A DNA stretch of 30,985 bases from DAOTXL01 sp034434895 (GTDB lineage Bacteria; Chloroflexota; Anaerolineae; JAAYZQ01). Numbering within the stretch: the stretch's first letter is position 1; each line of letters starts with the position of its first letter. The stretch lies in assembly GCA_034434895.1 (NCBI GenBank), contig DAOTYI010000036.1, positions 1 to 30,985 on the forward strand, in the 5' to 3' direction. The notes under the pieces were generated by a model. The model worked only from the letters and a program-made list of their open reading frames with translations, did not search any database and had not been told where the DNA came from. Positions 7,114 to 14,137 of the stretch are shown here, one piece after another. Made by a program: the position numbers and the translations under genes.

Positions 7114-8151
7114 ATGAATGTGTTACTGACGGGAGCGTTCGGTAACGTCGGGTTGAGCACGCTGGAGGAGCTGTTGCGACAGGGCCACCGGGTGCGCTGT
7201 TTTGACCTGAAGACCAGGGCGAACGAGAAGGCTGCCCGGCGGTTCCAGGGCCAGATCGAAGTGAGGTGGGGCGACCTGCGCCGCCGCGAAGAGGTGGAAG
7301 CCGCCGTGCAGGGGCAGGATGTGGTCATCCACCTGGCCTTTATCATCCCCAGGCTATCGGCCACCGGTTTTGAGTGCGAGGAGCATCCCGATTGGGCGTG
7401 GGAGATCAACGTTGGCGGCACACGCAACCTGATCGAGGCCATGGAGGCCCAACCCCGGCCCCCACGATTGCTGTTTGCTTCCTCGTACCACACCTACGGT
7501 CGGACTCAGCATCTGCCGCCGCCGCGCACGGCTGCCGACCCGGTGCAACCTATCGAGCACTATGCCCGGCACAAGGTCGAATGCGAGGCCATGATCAAGG
7601 CTTCCAGCCTGGAGTGGGCTATCTTGCGGCTGGCGGCCTCTCTGCCCATCGCCATGAAGCTGAGCCCCGGCATGTTTGATGTGCCGCCCGGTAACCGCAT
7701 GGAATATGTCCACACCCGCGATGTGGGGCTGGCCTTTGCCAACGCCGTGACCTGCCCGGAGGTGTGGGGCAAGGTGTTGCTCATCGGCGGTGGTCCACGC
7801 TGCCAGTACCTTTACCGCGAGATCGCCGAGAAGGTGTTGGAGGGCCTGGGCGTGGGCATGTTGCCGGAGGAAGCGTTCACGACCCTTCCCTTTCCCACCG
7901 ACTGGGTGGACACGACCGAGAGCCAGCGTCTCCTGCACTATCAGCGCCACACCCTCGACGACTATGTGCGGGATATGCAGGCCCGCCTGGGCTACCGACG
8001 GCACCTGATCCGCGCCTTCCGGCCGCTGGTGCGCTCTCTGCTGCTGAAACAGTCGCCCTACTACCATGCCGGGCGGTCAGGGTGGTTCACCGCCATGATG
8101 CAGGGGCTCAAACTGCTGAAAAAGAAGCCGGTCCGGCTGGGGGTGAGGTGA
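7114..8151 (+). CDS. NAD(P)-dependent epimerase/dehydratase (extended SDR)
   Basis: The 345-residue Rossmann enzyme begins with the dinucleotide motif TGAFGNVG (6-13). The sugar-epimerase catalytic pattern follows: a serine in LLFASSYHTYG (about 123) and the YxxxK pair Y150/K154 in HYARHKVE. The extended SDR architecture (NmrA/epimerase group) fits oxidation-reduction or epimerisation of a nucleotide sugar or a small carbonyl compound; the substrate is unknown. The C-terminal 90 residues are basic and less conserved. It begins one base after the TetR stop, with GAGGAG as ribosome binding site, so expression follows the TetR regulator. Confidence 0.88.
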   Translation: MNVLLTGAFGNVGLSTLEELLRQGHRVRCFDLKTRANEKAARRFQGQIEVRWGDLRRREEVEAAVQGQDVVIHLAFIIPRLSATGFECEEHPDWAWEINVGGTRNLIEAMEAQPRPPRLLFASSYHTYGRTQHLPPPRTAADPVQPIEHYARHKVECEAMIKASSLEWAILRLAASLPIAMKLSPGMFDVPPGNRMEYVHTRDVGLAFANAVTCPEVWGKVLLIGGGPRCQYLYREIAEKVLEGLGVGMLPEEAFTTLPFPTDWVDTTESQRLLHYQRHTLDDYVRDMQARLGYRRHLIRAFRPLVRSLLLKQSPYYHAGRSGWFTAMMQGLKLLKKKPVRLGVR

Positions 8152-8215
8152 TCGCTCCGATCCCCGGCTGGCGGGAGTGATCCGGCGCGGCTGGCCCATG
8201 ACGGGACAGCCGCGT

Positions 8216-8410
8216 GTATTTGTTTCCCGCAGAGATAGAGGGCGCAGAGATCTCTTTCCTCGAAGCTCCCATGAGCCTCAGGGAAGCAAATGGGAGTGGA
8301 GCCTTCAGGCGGAAAAGGCCGGCTGAAGCCTCGACTCCAGCCCGACCTCCACTGTCTCCCCGGTGTTCTCCGCGTCTCTGCGGTGTATCTGAGGCGCGGG
8401 AAACAAATAC
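8216..8410. mobile_element. MITE-like element with perfect 15-bp terminal inverted repeats
   Basis: GTATTTGTTTCCCGC (8216-8230) is repeated in exact inverted form at 8396-8410, defining a 195-bp unit. Inside each end lies the CGCAGAGA/TCTCTGCGG core shared with the other palindromic repeats of the window. The centre carries a second hairpin (GCCTTCAGGCGG against CCGGCTGAAGCC, about 8306-8333). There is no coding sequence. It occupies much of the 423-bp gap between the epimerase and LysW-like genes; bases 8411-8574 show only a short palindrome and the ribosome binding site of the next gene. Confidence 0.65.
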
Positions 8411-8487
8411 CCCGTACCGTTATAAAAATCATACCCCATGCCTCTGATTTCCACCCCTTTGGTAGTTCTTTTCCACCCGATTTGCAC

Positions 8488-8500
8488 ATCGTTGAACGAT
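8488..8500. promoter_or_regulatory. 13-bp palindrome upstream of the LysW-like gene
   Basis: ATCGTT-G-AACGAT is a perfect 6-bp inverted repeat about 75 bp before the LysW-like start. It could be an operator. No convincing sigma70 hexamers flank it, so the assignment is tentative. Confidence 0.25.
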
Positions 8501-8574
8501 ACTATTGCCTCGGCAAAAGCCGGCCTGCGTTTCAGGGCGGACCGGCAGTTAAATCACCGATAGGAGTCAAAAAG

Positions 8575-8811
8575 ATGGCAATTGCATTTTGTCCTGATTG
8601 CGATGGGAGCGTCAGCCTGGGGCCCAATCCGCAGATCGGCCAACGGGTTACCTGCCCCCATTGTGATGCCGAGTTGGAGGTCATCGAACTCTCCCCACCA
8701 GAGTTGGACTGGGCCTATGACGAAATGGACATAGACTGGGGTGACGAGGAAGAGTGGGAAGAGGAGGAGTGGGACGAGGAGGAAGAGGAGGACTGGGACG
8801 AGGAGGGGTAA
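8575..8811 (+). CDS. LysW-like amino-group carrier protein with extended acidic tail
   Basis: The 78-residue protein has a compact zinc ribbon (C6-x2-C9 and C27-x2-C30), then the LysW signature QIGQRVTCPHCDAELEV and a proline-glutamate segment SPPEL. In LysW proteins of the alpha-aminoadipate lysine/arginine pathway, the chain ends in EDWGE and the final glutamate side chain carries the substrate. Here the equivalent point is IDWGDE (53-58), followed by about 20 further residues repeating the theme (EEW, EEEW, EDWDEE) and ending in glycine. GGAG precedes ATG 8575 at good spacing. A KamA-type aminomutase and an ATP-grasp ligase follow on the same strand, supporting a carrier role. No lysX, lysZ, lysY or lysJ is in the window, so ordinary lysine synthesis here is not supported. 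Confidence 0.75.
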   Translation: MAIAFCPDCDGSVSLGPNPQIGQRVTCPHCDAELEVIELSPPELDWAYDEMDIDWGDEEEWEEEEWDEEEEEDWDEEG

Positions 8812-8841
8812 CCTTGGTAGGGCAGGCTGTCCTCCACCTTG

Positions 8842-8987
8842 TTCGGATAGGCTCTTTATCCTACAACGATGGTTCACAGTCTGAACTCACCGCAGAGGCG
8901 CTGAGGCCGGGGAGAAAACCGATCCGTCTCCACGGTGAACAGGCGGTGTCCGGGTCAACCCATCGTTGCAGGATTTATCAGCCCGAA
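8842..8987. repeat. Imperfect long inverted repeat between carrier and aminomutase genes
   Basis: The left arm 8842-8876 (containing ATCCTACAACGATGG) and right arm 8955-8987 (reverse complement ATCCTGCAACGATGG) pair over about 33 positions with few mismatches. Nested inside are a second pair, TCACCGCAGAGGCG and CACGGTGAAC, of the CACCGCAGAG family. It fills most of the 205-bp gap. It is most likely a decayed MITE-like element; in the transcript it would form a long stem upstream of the aminomutase start. Confidence 0.55.
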
Positions 8988-9016
8988 TCATTACGCTATG
9001 GAGATGAAATAGACAG

Positions 9017-10366
9017 ATGGAAGAGATCCAAACGGAGGTTGAAGAGCCCCCTGGTTGTAGACGACCCCCGCATCCGTGGGAGGAGGTGCCCCTCGACAGG
9101 TGGAACGACTGGCGTTGGCAACTTGCCCACCGGCTGAACACGGTCGAGGAACTCTCACGGGTGATCCACCTGACGCCCGACGAGATAGCGGGCCTTTCGG
9201 CCCCCGGGCGCTTTCGTGTAGACATTACCCCCTATTTTGCCAGTCTGATAGACCCTGACGATCCCCATTGCCCTATCCGGCGGCAGGTGATCCCGACTGA
9301 GCAGGAGTTGGTCCCGTTCACCGCTGAAATGACCGACTCCCTGGCTGAAGATGCCCACTCGCCGGTCCCCGGCCTGGTGCATCGCTACCCGGATCGGGTG
9401 TTGATGCTGGTCACTACCCAATGTGCCAGTTACTGCCGCTACTGCACCCGCAGCCGGATCGTGGGCGACCCGAACGCCCAATTCGGCCGCAAGCACTATG
9501 AAGCGCAGCTCAACTATATCGCCCTCACGCCGCAGATCCGGGATGTGTTGATCTCCGGCGGAGATCCGCTGATCCTGCCCCAGGCCGTTCTGGAGGAGAT
9601 CCTGCGCCGCCTGCGGGCCATCCCCCACGTGGAGGTGGTGCGCATCGGCAGCAGGGTGCCGGCCTTCCTGCCGCAGCGGATCACCCCTGAACTGGTAGAG
9701 ATGCTGCGCCGCTATCATCCGTTGTGGCTGAATGTCCACTTTAGCCACCCCAAAGAGATCACGCCCGAGGTGGAGGTGGCCCTGGCCCGCCTGGCCGACG
9801 CCGGCATCCCGTTGGGTTGTCAGACGGTGCTGTTGGCCGGCGTCAACGACTGCCCGAATGTGATGAAGGAGTTGGTCCACAAGCTGGTCAGGAACCGCGT
9901 GCGACCCTACTACCTATACCAGTGCGACCTGGTACACGGGGCCGGTCACTTTCGCACCCCGGTGGCGGTGGGGTTACAGATCATCGAATCGCTGCGCGGC
10001 CACACCTCCGGCTTTGCCGTGCCCACCTACGTGATTGATGCCCCCGGCGGTGGCGGCAAGATCCCGATCATGCCCAACTACCTGCTCAGCCAGTCGCCCG
10101 ACTATGTGGTCGTGCGCAACTTTGAAGGTTTTATCAGCGCCTATGCCCAGCCGGAGAGGTACGAACGACATGACCCGATAACCTGCCCTTCGTGCCAGAA
10201 GCAACGGGCCGCCTTGACAGAAGATGGACAGCAAGGCATCGCCGCTCTGCTGGCCGGCGAGCAGATGGCCATCGTGCCGGAGGGGTTCCACGCCGCCCAC
10301 CGGCGGCAGGCCCCCATCCCCTGGACGGCCTTGCTCGCCGAGCCGGAAGCCAGCCTGGTGGGATAG
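9017..10366 (+). CDS. kamA: Lysine 2,3-aminomutase (KamA-family radical SAM enzyme)
   Basis: The 449-residue enzyme carries the radical-SAM cluster motif CASYCRYC (C136, C140, C143). R145 follows, then the PLP lysine in APGGGGKIP (K348), and the two aspartates D304 (YLYQCDL) and D341 (VIDAPGG). With a constant offset of 11 these match C125/C129/C132, R134, D293, D330 and K337 of the Clostridium subterminale enzyme. The two aspartates bind the lysine side-chain amino group, so lysine, not glutamate, is the expected substrate and beta-lysine the product. A C-terminal CPSC metal-binding segment is also present. The ribosome binding site is modest (GGAG 13 bases before ATG). It lies between a LysW-like carrier gene and an ATP-grasp gene whose SD sequence overlaps its stop codon. 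Confidence 0.93.
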   Translation: MEEIQTEVEEPPGCRRPPHPWEEVPLDRWNDWRWQLAHRLNTVEELSRVIHLTPDEIAGLSAPGRFRVDITPYFASLIDPDDPHCPIRRQVIPTEQELVPFTAEMTDSLAEDAHSPVPGLVHRYPDRVLMLVTTQCASYCRYCTRSRIVGDPNAQFGRKHYEAQLNYIALTPQIRDVLISGGDPLILPQAVLEEILRRLRAIPHVEVVRIGSRVPAFLPQRITPELVEMLRRYHPLWLNVHFSHPKEITPEVEVALARLADAGIPLGCQTVLLAGVNDCPNVMKELVHKLVRNRVRPYYLYQCDLVHGAGHFRTPVAVGLQIIESLRGHTSGFAVPTYVIDAPGGGGKIPIMPNYLLSQSPDYVVVRNFEGFISAYAQPERYERHDPITCPSCQKQRAALTEDGQQGIAALLAGEQMAIVPEGFHAAHRRQAPIPWTALLAEPEASLVG

Positions 10367-10380
10367 GAGGCCCGACCCCG

Positions 10381-11436
10381 ATGCGCATCGCCCTGCTGGC
10401 CAATCTGAAAAAGAATGCCCCCACCTGGCCCGGCATGCCGCCCGACCGCTGGGATGACCTGGATTCTGAAGAAACGATCCAGGCCATTCTAAGGGCGCTG
10501 GAGGCGGGTGGACATCACGCCCTTTTCCTGGAGGGGGACGCGACGCTCCTGGACACGGTGCGCCAGGTCAAACCTGACCTCTGCTTCAACATCTGTGAGG
10601 GCCACTTTGGCGACAGCCGCGAGGCACAGGTGCCTGCCCTGCTGGAGATGTTGCGCATCCCCTATACCGGCTCGCAGGTGCTGACATTGGCCCTGACGCT
10701 GGACAAACCGATGACCAAACGGGTGCTCAGCTACCACGGCCTGCCCACGCCCCCCTTTCAGGTGTTCGAACGCCTGACCGAGCCGCTCGATCCGGAGCTC
10801 AAGTTCCCCCTTTTTGTCAAACCCAGCCGTGAAGGGACAGGGATGGGGGTCAGCGCCGAGTCAATCGTGCATGACGAAGGCCAGTTGCGCACCCAACTGG
10901 CACGCATATTTGAACGTTACAATCAGCCGGTCCTGGTCGAGCGCTTTATCGAGGGACGGGAAGTGACGGTGGGCCTGGTTGGCAACCTGCGCTCGCCCGT
11001 GGCCTGGCGCGTGCCTGAAGATGAGGAGGCGCCCCGCATCCGCAAGGGCCTGCACTTTTTTCCCCCGCTGGAGGTGGATATGGCGGCCTATCCGCCGGAG
11101 GAAGCCGGCATCTACACCAGCCGCATCAAAGTGGAAATGGCCCACGACTTTCACGCCCTCTGCCCCGCGCCGCTGAGCGCGGAGCAGGTCGAGGAACTGA
11201 CCTGGCTGACAGCCGCTGTCTTTCGGGTGACCGGGTGCCTGGATGTGGCCCGCGTGGACTTTCGCCTGGACGCCAACGATGGCAACAAGCCCTACATCCT
11301 GGAAGTCAACCCCCTGCCCGGCCTGAACCCCGGCTACTCCGATCTGTGCTTTGAAGCAGCAGCCGATGGCTGGACCTACGAACAGCTCATCAACGAGATT
11401 GTCAACCTGGCCGCGGAACGATATGGCCTGAAATAG
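10381..11436 (+). CDS. D-Ala-D-Ala ligase-like ATP-grasp enzyme
   Basis: The 351-residue protein has a Ddl-type N-terminal region (LCFNICEG and LEMLRIPYTGS), then the ATP-grasp lysine region (LDKPMTKRVL and FVKPSREGTGMGVS). It ends with the metal-binding motif ILEVNPLPGLNPGYSDL. True Ddl enzymes have EVNTLPGMT, so this is a divergent paralogue that probably joins a carboxylate to an amine other than D-alanine. The start ATG 10381 follows TAGGAGG, which overlaps the aminomutase stop codon, so both are one transcript. Given the neighbours, ligation of lysine or beta-lysine to another amino acid or to the acidic tail of the carrier protein is an attractive but untested idea. Confidence 0.9.
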   Translation: MRIALLANLKKNAPTWPGMPPDRWDDLDSEETIQAILRALEAGGHHALFLEGDATLLDTVRQVKPDLCFNICEGHFGDSREAQVPALLEMLRIPYTGSQVLTLALTLDKPMTKRVLSYHGLPTPPFQVFERLTEPLDPELKFPLFVKPSREGTGMGVSAESIVHDEGQLRTQLARIFERYNQPVLVERFIEGREVTVGLVGNLRSPVAWRVPEDEEAPRIRKGLHFFPPLEVDMAAYPPEEAGIYTSRIKVEMAHDFHALCPAPLSAEQVEELTWLTAAVFRVTGCLDVARVDFRLDANDGNKPYILEVNPLPGLNPGYSDLCFEAAADGWTYEQLINEIVNLAAERYGLK

Positions 11437-11471
11437 AGGGGAACAGGGGCGAATTTTGACTGCTGGATGTG

Positions 11472-11493
11472 CAGGCGCTGTAGAAAGCGCCTG
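11472..11493 (+). terminator. 8-bp hairpin after the ATP-grasp gene
   Basis: CAGGCGCT (11472-11479) and AGCGCCTG (11486-11493) form a perfect stem with a 6-base loop, 36 bp past the stop codon. No T run follows. It may act together with the stronger hairpin at 11512. Confidence 0.35.
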
Positions 11494-11511
11494 GCACGTT
11501 CACCGGAGAAG

Positions 11512-11569
11512 CTGCCCGTCCTCCTGCCGGACCGGCGAGCCTGCGGGAGAGAACGGGCAGTTTGTTATT
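11512..11569 (+). terminator. Rho-independent terminator of the carrier/aminomutase/ligase genes
   Basis: CTGCCCGT (11512-11519) pairs perfectly with ACGGGCAG (11553-11560), with additional GC pairing inside the long loop. The stem is followed by TTTGTTATT. This would end the 8575-11436 transcripts. Confidence 0.6.
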
Positions 11570-11590
11570 CTGCTTCAGATGTGGTATGCT
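11562..11590 (+). promoter_or_regulatory. Possible promoter for the 11655 gene
   Basis: TTGTTA (11562-11567) and TATGCT (11585-11590) are 17 bp apart, and TGG in front of the -10 gives an extended -10. The -35 coincides with the T tract of the upstream terminator, a compact arrangement. Confidence 0.4.
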
Positions 11591-11654
11591 TTATTAGTGG
11601 TCTGCGATCCCCGCAAAATAGGGGCCACAGACCGGCCTCAAGGAGGGGATTTCA

Positions 11655-12674
11655 ATGGAACAAACAGATCCAACATTGGAAGAATGGCGCCGCCTCTACG
11701 CCGCAGCCGCTGCTTTCAAACAAGAAGCTCCCTGGGAGTGGATGGAGGAGGACGAACTGTTTGGTGTGCGCGACCCGGAAACCGGCGAAATCGGCTATAT
11801 GAGCATCATGGGCATCCTGGGCGAGCATCTGGCTCTGGACATCTTCCTCGGCGCCGAGGGGCTGGATGGCTTCTGGTACATGCACCTGGGCAAGACCCAG
11901 GACAACCCCGCCTTTTTGCTCGAAGTGCCTCAGTTGCAGGTTTCGTTCGAGGACCGGGAAACCCTGCACGCCAGGGACCGGGAGGTGATCAAGGCGTTGG
12001 GGCTTAAATTCCGAGGCCAGCAGGCATGGCCCATGTTCCGGGATTATACGCCGGGGCGTGCCCCCTGGTTCATCACCTCTCAACAGGCCCGCTTCCTGAC
12101 TGTGGCCCTGGAGCAGGTGCTGGATGTGATTCATCGCCTGCGGGACAATCCCGAGTTGTTGAATCCACCTGAAAAGGACCGGTATCTGGTGCGGGTGTTG
12201 ACCGAACAGGGGTGGGAGGATCAGTGGCTGGCTCCGCCTCCCCTGCCGATGCGCCCTCCGCCGCCCATAGATAGCAGGCGGCTGGCAACCATGCGCGCCG
12301 AACTCCCACGCCAGGCCCTTGTCCTGGAAGCGGACCTGTTTGCCCTTCCCTCCTTTGTGCGGGATGGGGACGATCCCCGTCCCTATGTGCCCTACGCCCT
12401 GATGGTCGTTGAGTCAAAGTCAGGGCTCATTCTGGGGATGGAGTTGATGCTCGCCCGCCCCTCCCTGGCTGCTGTGGAGGAGCAGTCCCTGACCAAATTC
12501 ATGGACCTGATCTCCCGGGGGGGCAGCCTGCCCCGACAGATCGCCGTCCGCAACGAACGGCTCTATAATCTGTTGATGCCGCTGGCGGCCGGATTGGGCA
12601 TCCAGCTCAGGCAGGCCCGCCACATGCCGGCCCTGGATCAGGCCCGCGGGGCGCTGCAACGCTGGCTGCAGTAG
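11655..12674 (+). CDS. Uncharacterised protein, DUF7309/DUF6930-like
   Basis: The 339-residue soluble protein has no signal peptide or membrane helix. The N-terminal half (1-145) contains PWEWMEEDELFGVRDPETGEIGY, SIMGILGEHLALDIFLGAEGLDGF and a tryptophan-rich segment. I associate these with DUF7309-type domains seen in uncharacterised Firmicutes and Chloroflexota proteins. A proline-rich hinge lies near 193-205. The C-terminal half (about 215-339) contains ALVLEADLFALPSF and YVPYALMVVESKSGLILGMELM, resembling DUF6930. A strong AAGGAGGGG ribosome binding site supports ATG 11655. The next plus-strand gene is also uncharacterised and may be functionally linked. No catalytic motif is evident. Confidence 0.75.
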   Translation: MEQTDPTLEEWRRLYAAAAAFKQEAPWEWMEEDELFGVRDPETGEIGYMSIMGILGEHLALDIFLGAEGLDGFWYMHLGKTQDNPAFLLEVPQLQVSFEDRETLHARDREVIKALGLKFRGQQAWPMFRDYTPGRAPWFITSQQARFLTVALEQVLDVIHRLRDNPELLNPPEKDRYLVRVLTEQGWEDQWLAPPPLPMRPPPPIDSRRLATMRAELPRQALVLEADLFALPSFVRDGDDPRPYVPYALMVVESKSGLILGMELMLARPSLAAVEEQSLTKFMDLISRGGSLPRQIAVRNERLYNLLMPLAAGLGIQLRQARHMPALDQARGALQRWLQ

Positions 12675-12723
12675 CGATTCTTCCCCGGCAAGACAGAACA
12701 CAATCGCCAGGTAACCTGAGGAG

Positions 12724-12784
12724 CAGGATTTACGCACTGGATGGCATTTTCACCAGGCCTGCCGGGTCAACTGCGTAACTCCTG
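12724..12784. repeat. 61-bp inverted-repeat element with CAGGA-TTACGCA ends
   Basis: CAGGATTTACGCACT (12724-12738) matches the reverse complement of 12770-12784 (CAGGAGTTACGCAGT) at 13 of 15 positions. It occupies the gap between two plus-strand genes and ends just before the ribosome binding site of the second. A more diverged relative lies at 22418-22453. Such short units look like solo ends or miniature derivatives of an insertion sequence. Confidence 0.5.
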
Positions 12785-12796
12785 TGAGGAGAAGTG

Positions 12797-13459
12797 ATGA
12801 TGGCCAGACAGCCGTCGAAGCAGCGGCAAAAAGCCGTGCAACGCAAACTCGAAAAACGGAAAGAGAAACGCCGTCGGCAGTCGGGGTCAGCCCCCCGGAT
12901 CGCCCTGTCTCGGACCTTACCCCGCAACGCCGGGGAATGGCCCTTGAAAGAGTGCCTGATCACCGAGAACTGGCGGGAGCCGGGTAAGATCGTCCAGGTG
13001 CTGATCTCGCGCCATGGCCCGCTGGGCCAGATCGGGGTGGGGATGTTCCTGGTAGACCTGGGTTGCTTGGGGATCAAGAACGCCTTTGGCTATCAGGTCA
13101 ATTCAGCCGAGTATGCCCGGTTGCGCAAGGAGATCGAGAGTCAGCAAAAGATGGTCTCGGCCGACCTCAACCTGGCGGCCAAGATCATCCGTGAGGGGAT
13201 TGCCTATGCCGAACGGCTGGGGTTCACACCGCACCGTGACTATCGCCAGGCACAGCCGATCCTGGGCAATGCCGACCCGGATGCCTGCAAGGAAGAGATC
13301 CTGTTGGGCCGGGATGGCAAGCCTTTCTATATCGCCGGCCCCTATGACAATGTGAAACAGGTGATGGACAGGCTGACCAGGGCGGTGGGCCCGGATGGCT
13401 TTACCTTTTTAGTCCCCCTGAGCGACCCGACAGAGCTGGATGACCTGTTCGACGAGTGA
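12797..13459 (+). CDS. Conserved protein of unknown function with basic N-terminus
   Basis: The 220-residue protein starts with a strongly basic stretch (RQKAVQRKLEKRKEKRRR, about 9-26) that may bind nucleic acid or ribosomes. A globular domain follows containing PLKECLITENWREPGKIVQV, then a GVGMFLVDLGCLGIKNAFGY segment, and a second half with AAKIIREGIAYAERLGFTPHRDY and an acidic C-terminus. I recognise the LVDLGCLGIK segment as recurring in uncharacterised bacterial proteins but cannot name a domain. GAGGAG precedes adjacent ATG codons at 12797 and 12800; either could be used. The gene ends 4 bp from the convergent DUF2085 gene. Confidence 0.75.
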   Translation: MMARQPSKQRQKAVQRKLEKRKEKRRRQSGSAPRIALSRTLPRNAGEWPLKECLITENWREPGKIVQVLISRHGPLGQIGVGMFLVDLGCLGIKNAFGYQVNSAEYARLRKEIESQQKMVSADLNLAAKIIREGIAYAERLGFTPHRDYRQAQPILGNADPDACKEEILLGRDGKPFYIAGPYDNVKQVMDRLTRAVGPDGFTFLVPLSDPTELDDLFDE

Positions 13460-13463
13460 ACGC

Positions 13464-14114
13464 CTATTCCAGGTGGAGCTTGTTGTTGACCGTGCGGCGG
13501 ATGTCGGCAAAGCCATCCTCCAGGTGAGGATAGGCCAGCAACACCGTGCCCAGGCCAAAGATCGAACCGGTGAGGGTCCGTAGAAACCAGGTACTTTCGT
13601 AAAGACCAAAGAGCTGGAGCGTGCCATCCACCCCCATCGGCACCAGGAAGAGCAGGTAGTAGCGGAAGGGCAGCAGCCATCGGCCCCGCCGCCGCCGCAC
13701 CAGGCCATAGGCCAGCCCTCCCAGAAAGAGAGAGCCATAAATGGCCACGTCGCGCTGGCAAAAGGCCACCTTCCAGCCCACCGCCTCGTTGCCGATGGCG
13801 CGGGCAAAAGGGTCCACATCCACGCCGGCCGCGGCCAGCTCTTCCATCGAGTACCAGGCTTTCGGCCCGCCGATAAAGAAAGAGCGTTCCGGCCGTTGGT
13901 GGCAGGCCGGGCGGTAGATCAGATAGATGATCTGAGCCGGTGTCGTCCAGCCGGCTTCCATCAACAGCGGAGCCAGCCACGGCAGCCCCACATATAGCCC
14001 CCAGAACAGGTTGGCCAGGGCCAGCCAGTGTCTGGCCAGTTGAAAGATTATCTTGTCGGCCAGGATGACCAGGTCGCGGGTCCGCCCCGTGACCGGCTGA
14101 GAGGGTGGTGTCAT
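13464..14114 (-). CDS. DUF2085 family membrane protein
   Basis: The 216-residue protein has about four hydrophobic segments and the DUF2085 hallmarks CHQRPERSFF (C71, H72) and FCQRDVAIYGSLFLGGLAYG (C119, R121). The function of the family is unknown; the paired cysteine and histidine motifs suggest metal or thiol chemistry at the membrane. ATG 14114 is used because longer in-frame starts overlap the TlpA-like gene. It is the last gene of the cytochrome c maturation run, 23 bp after the thiol-disulfide lipoprotein, which suggests a link to that pathway. Confidence 0.85.
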   Translation of the reverse strand: MTPPSQPVTGRTRDLVILADKIIFQLARHWLALANLFWGLYVGLPWLAPLLMEAGWTTPAQIIYLIYRPACHQRPERSFFIGGPKAWYSMEELAAAGVDVDPFARAIGNEAVGWKVAFCQRDVAIYGSLFLGGLAYGLVRRRRGRWLLPFRYYLLFLVPMGVDGTLQLFGLYESTWFLRTLTGSIFGLGTVLLAYPHLEDGFADIRRTVNNKLHLE

Positions 14115-14137
14115 CGTGTTGTCCTTTGCAGTCAATT

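Noticed and set aside
8842..8987. Possible lysine riboswitch upstream of the aminomutase (AGAGGCGC string)
   Set aside because: The rest of the lysine riboswitch consensus is not visible, and the AGAGGCGC lies in the CACCGCAGAG core shared with unrelated palindromic repeats.
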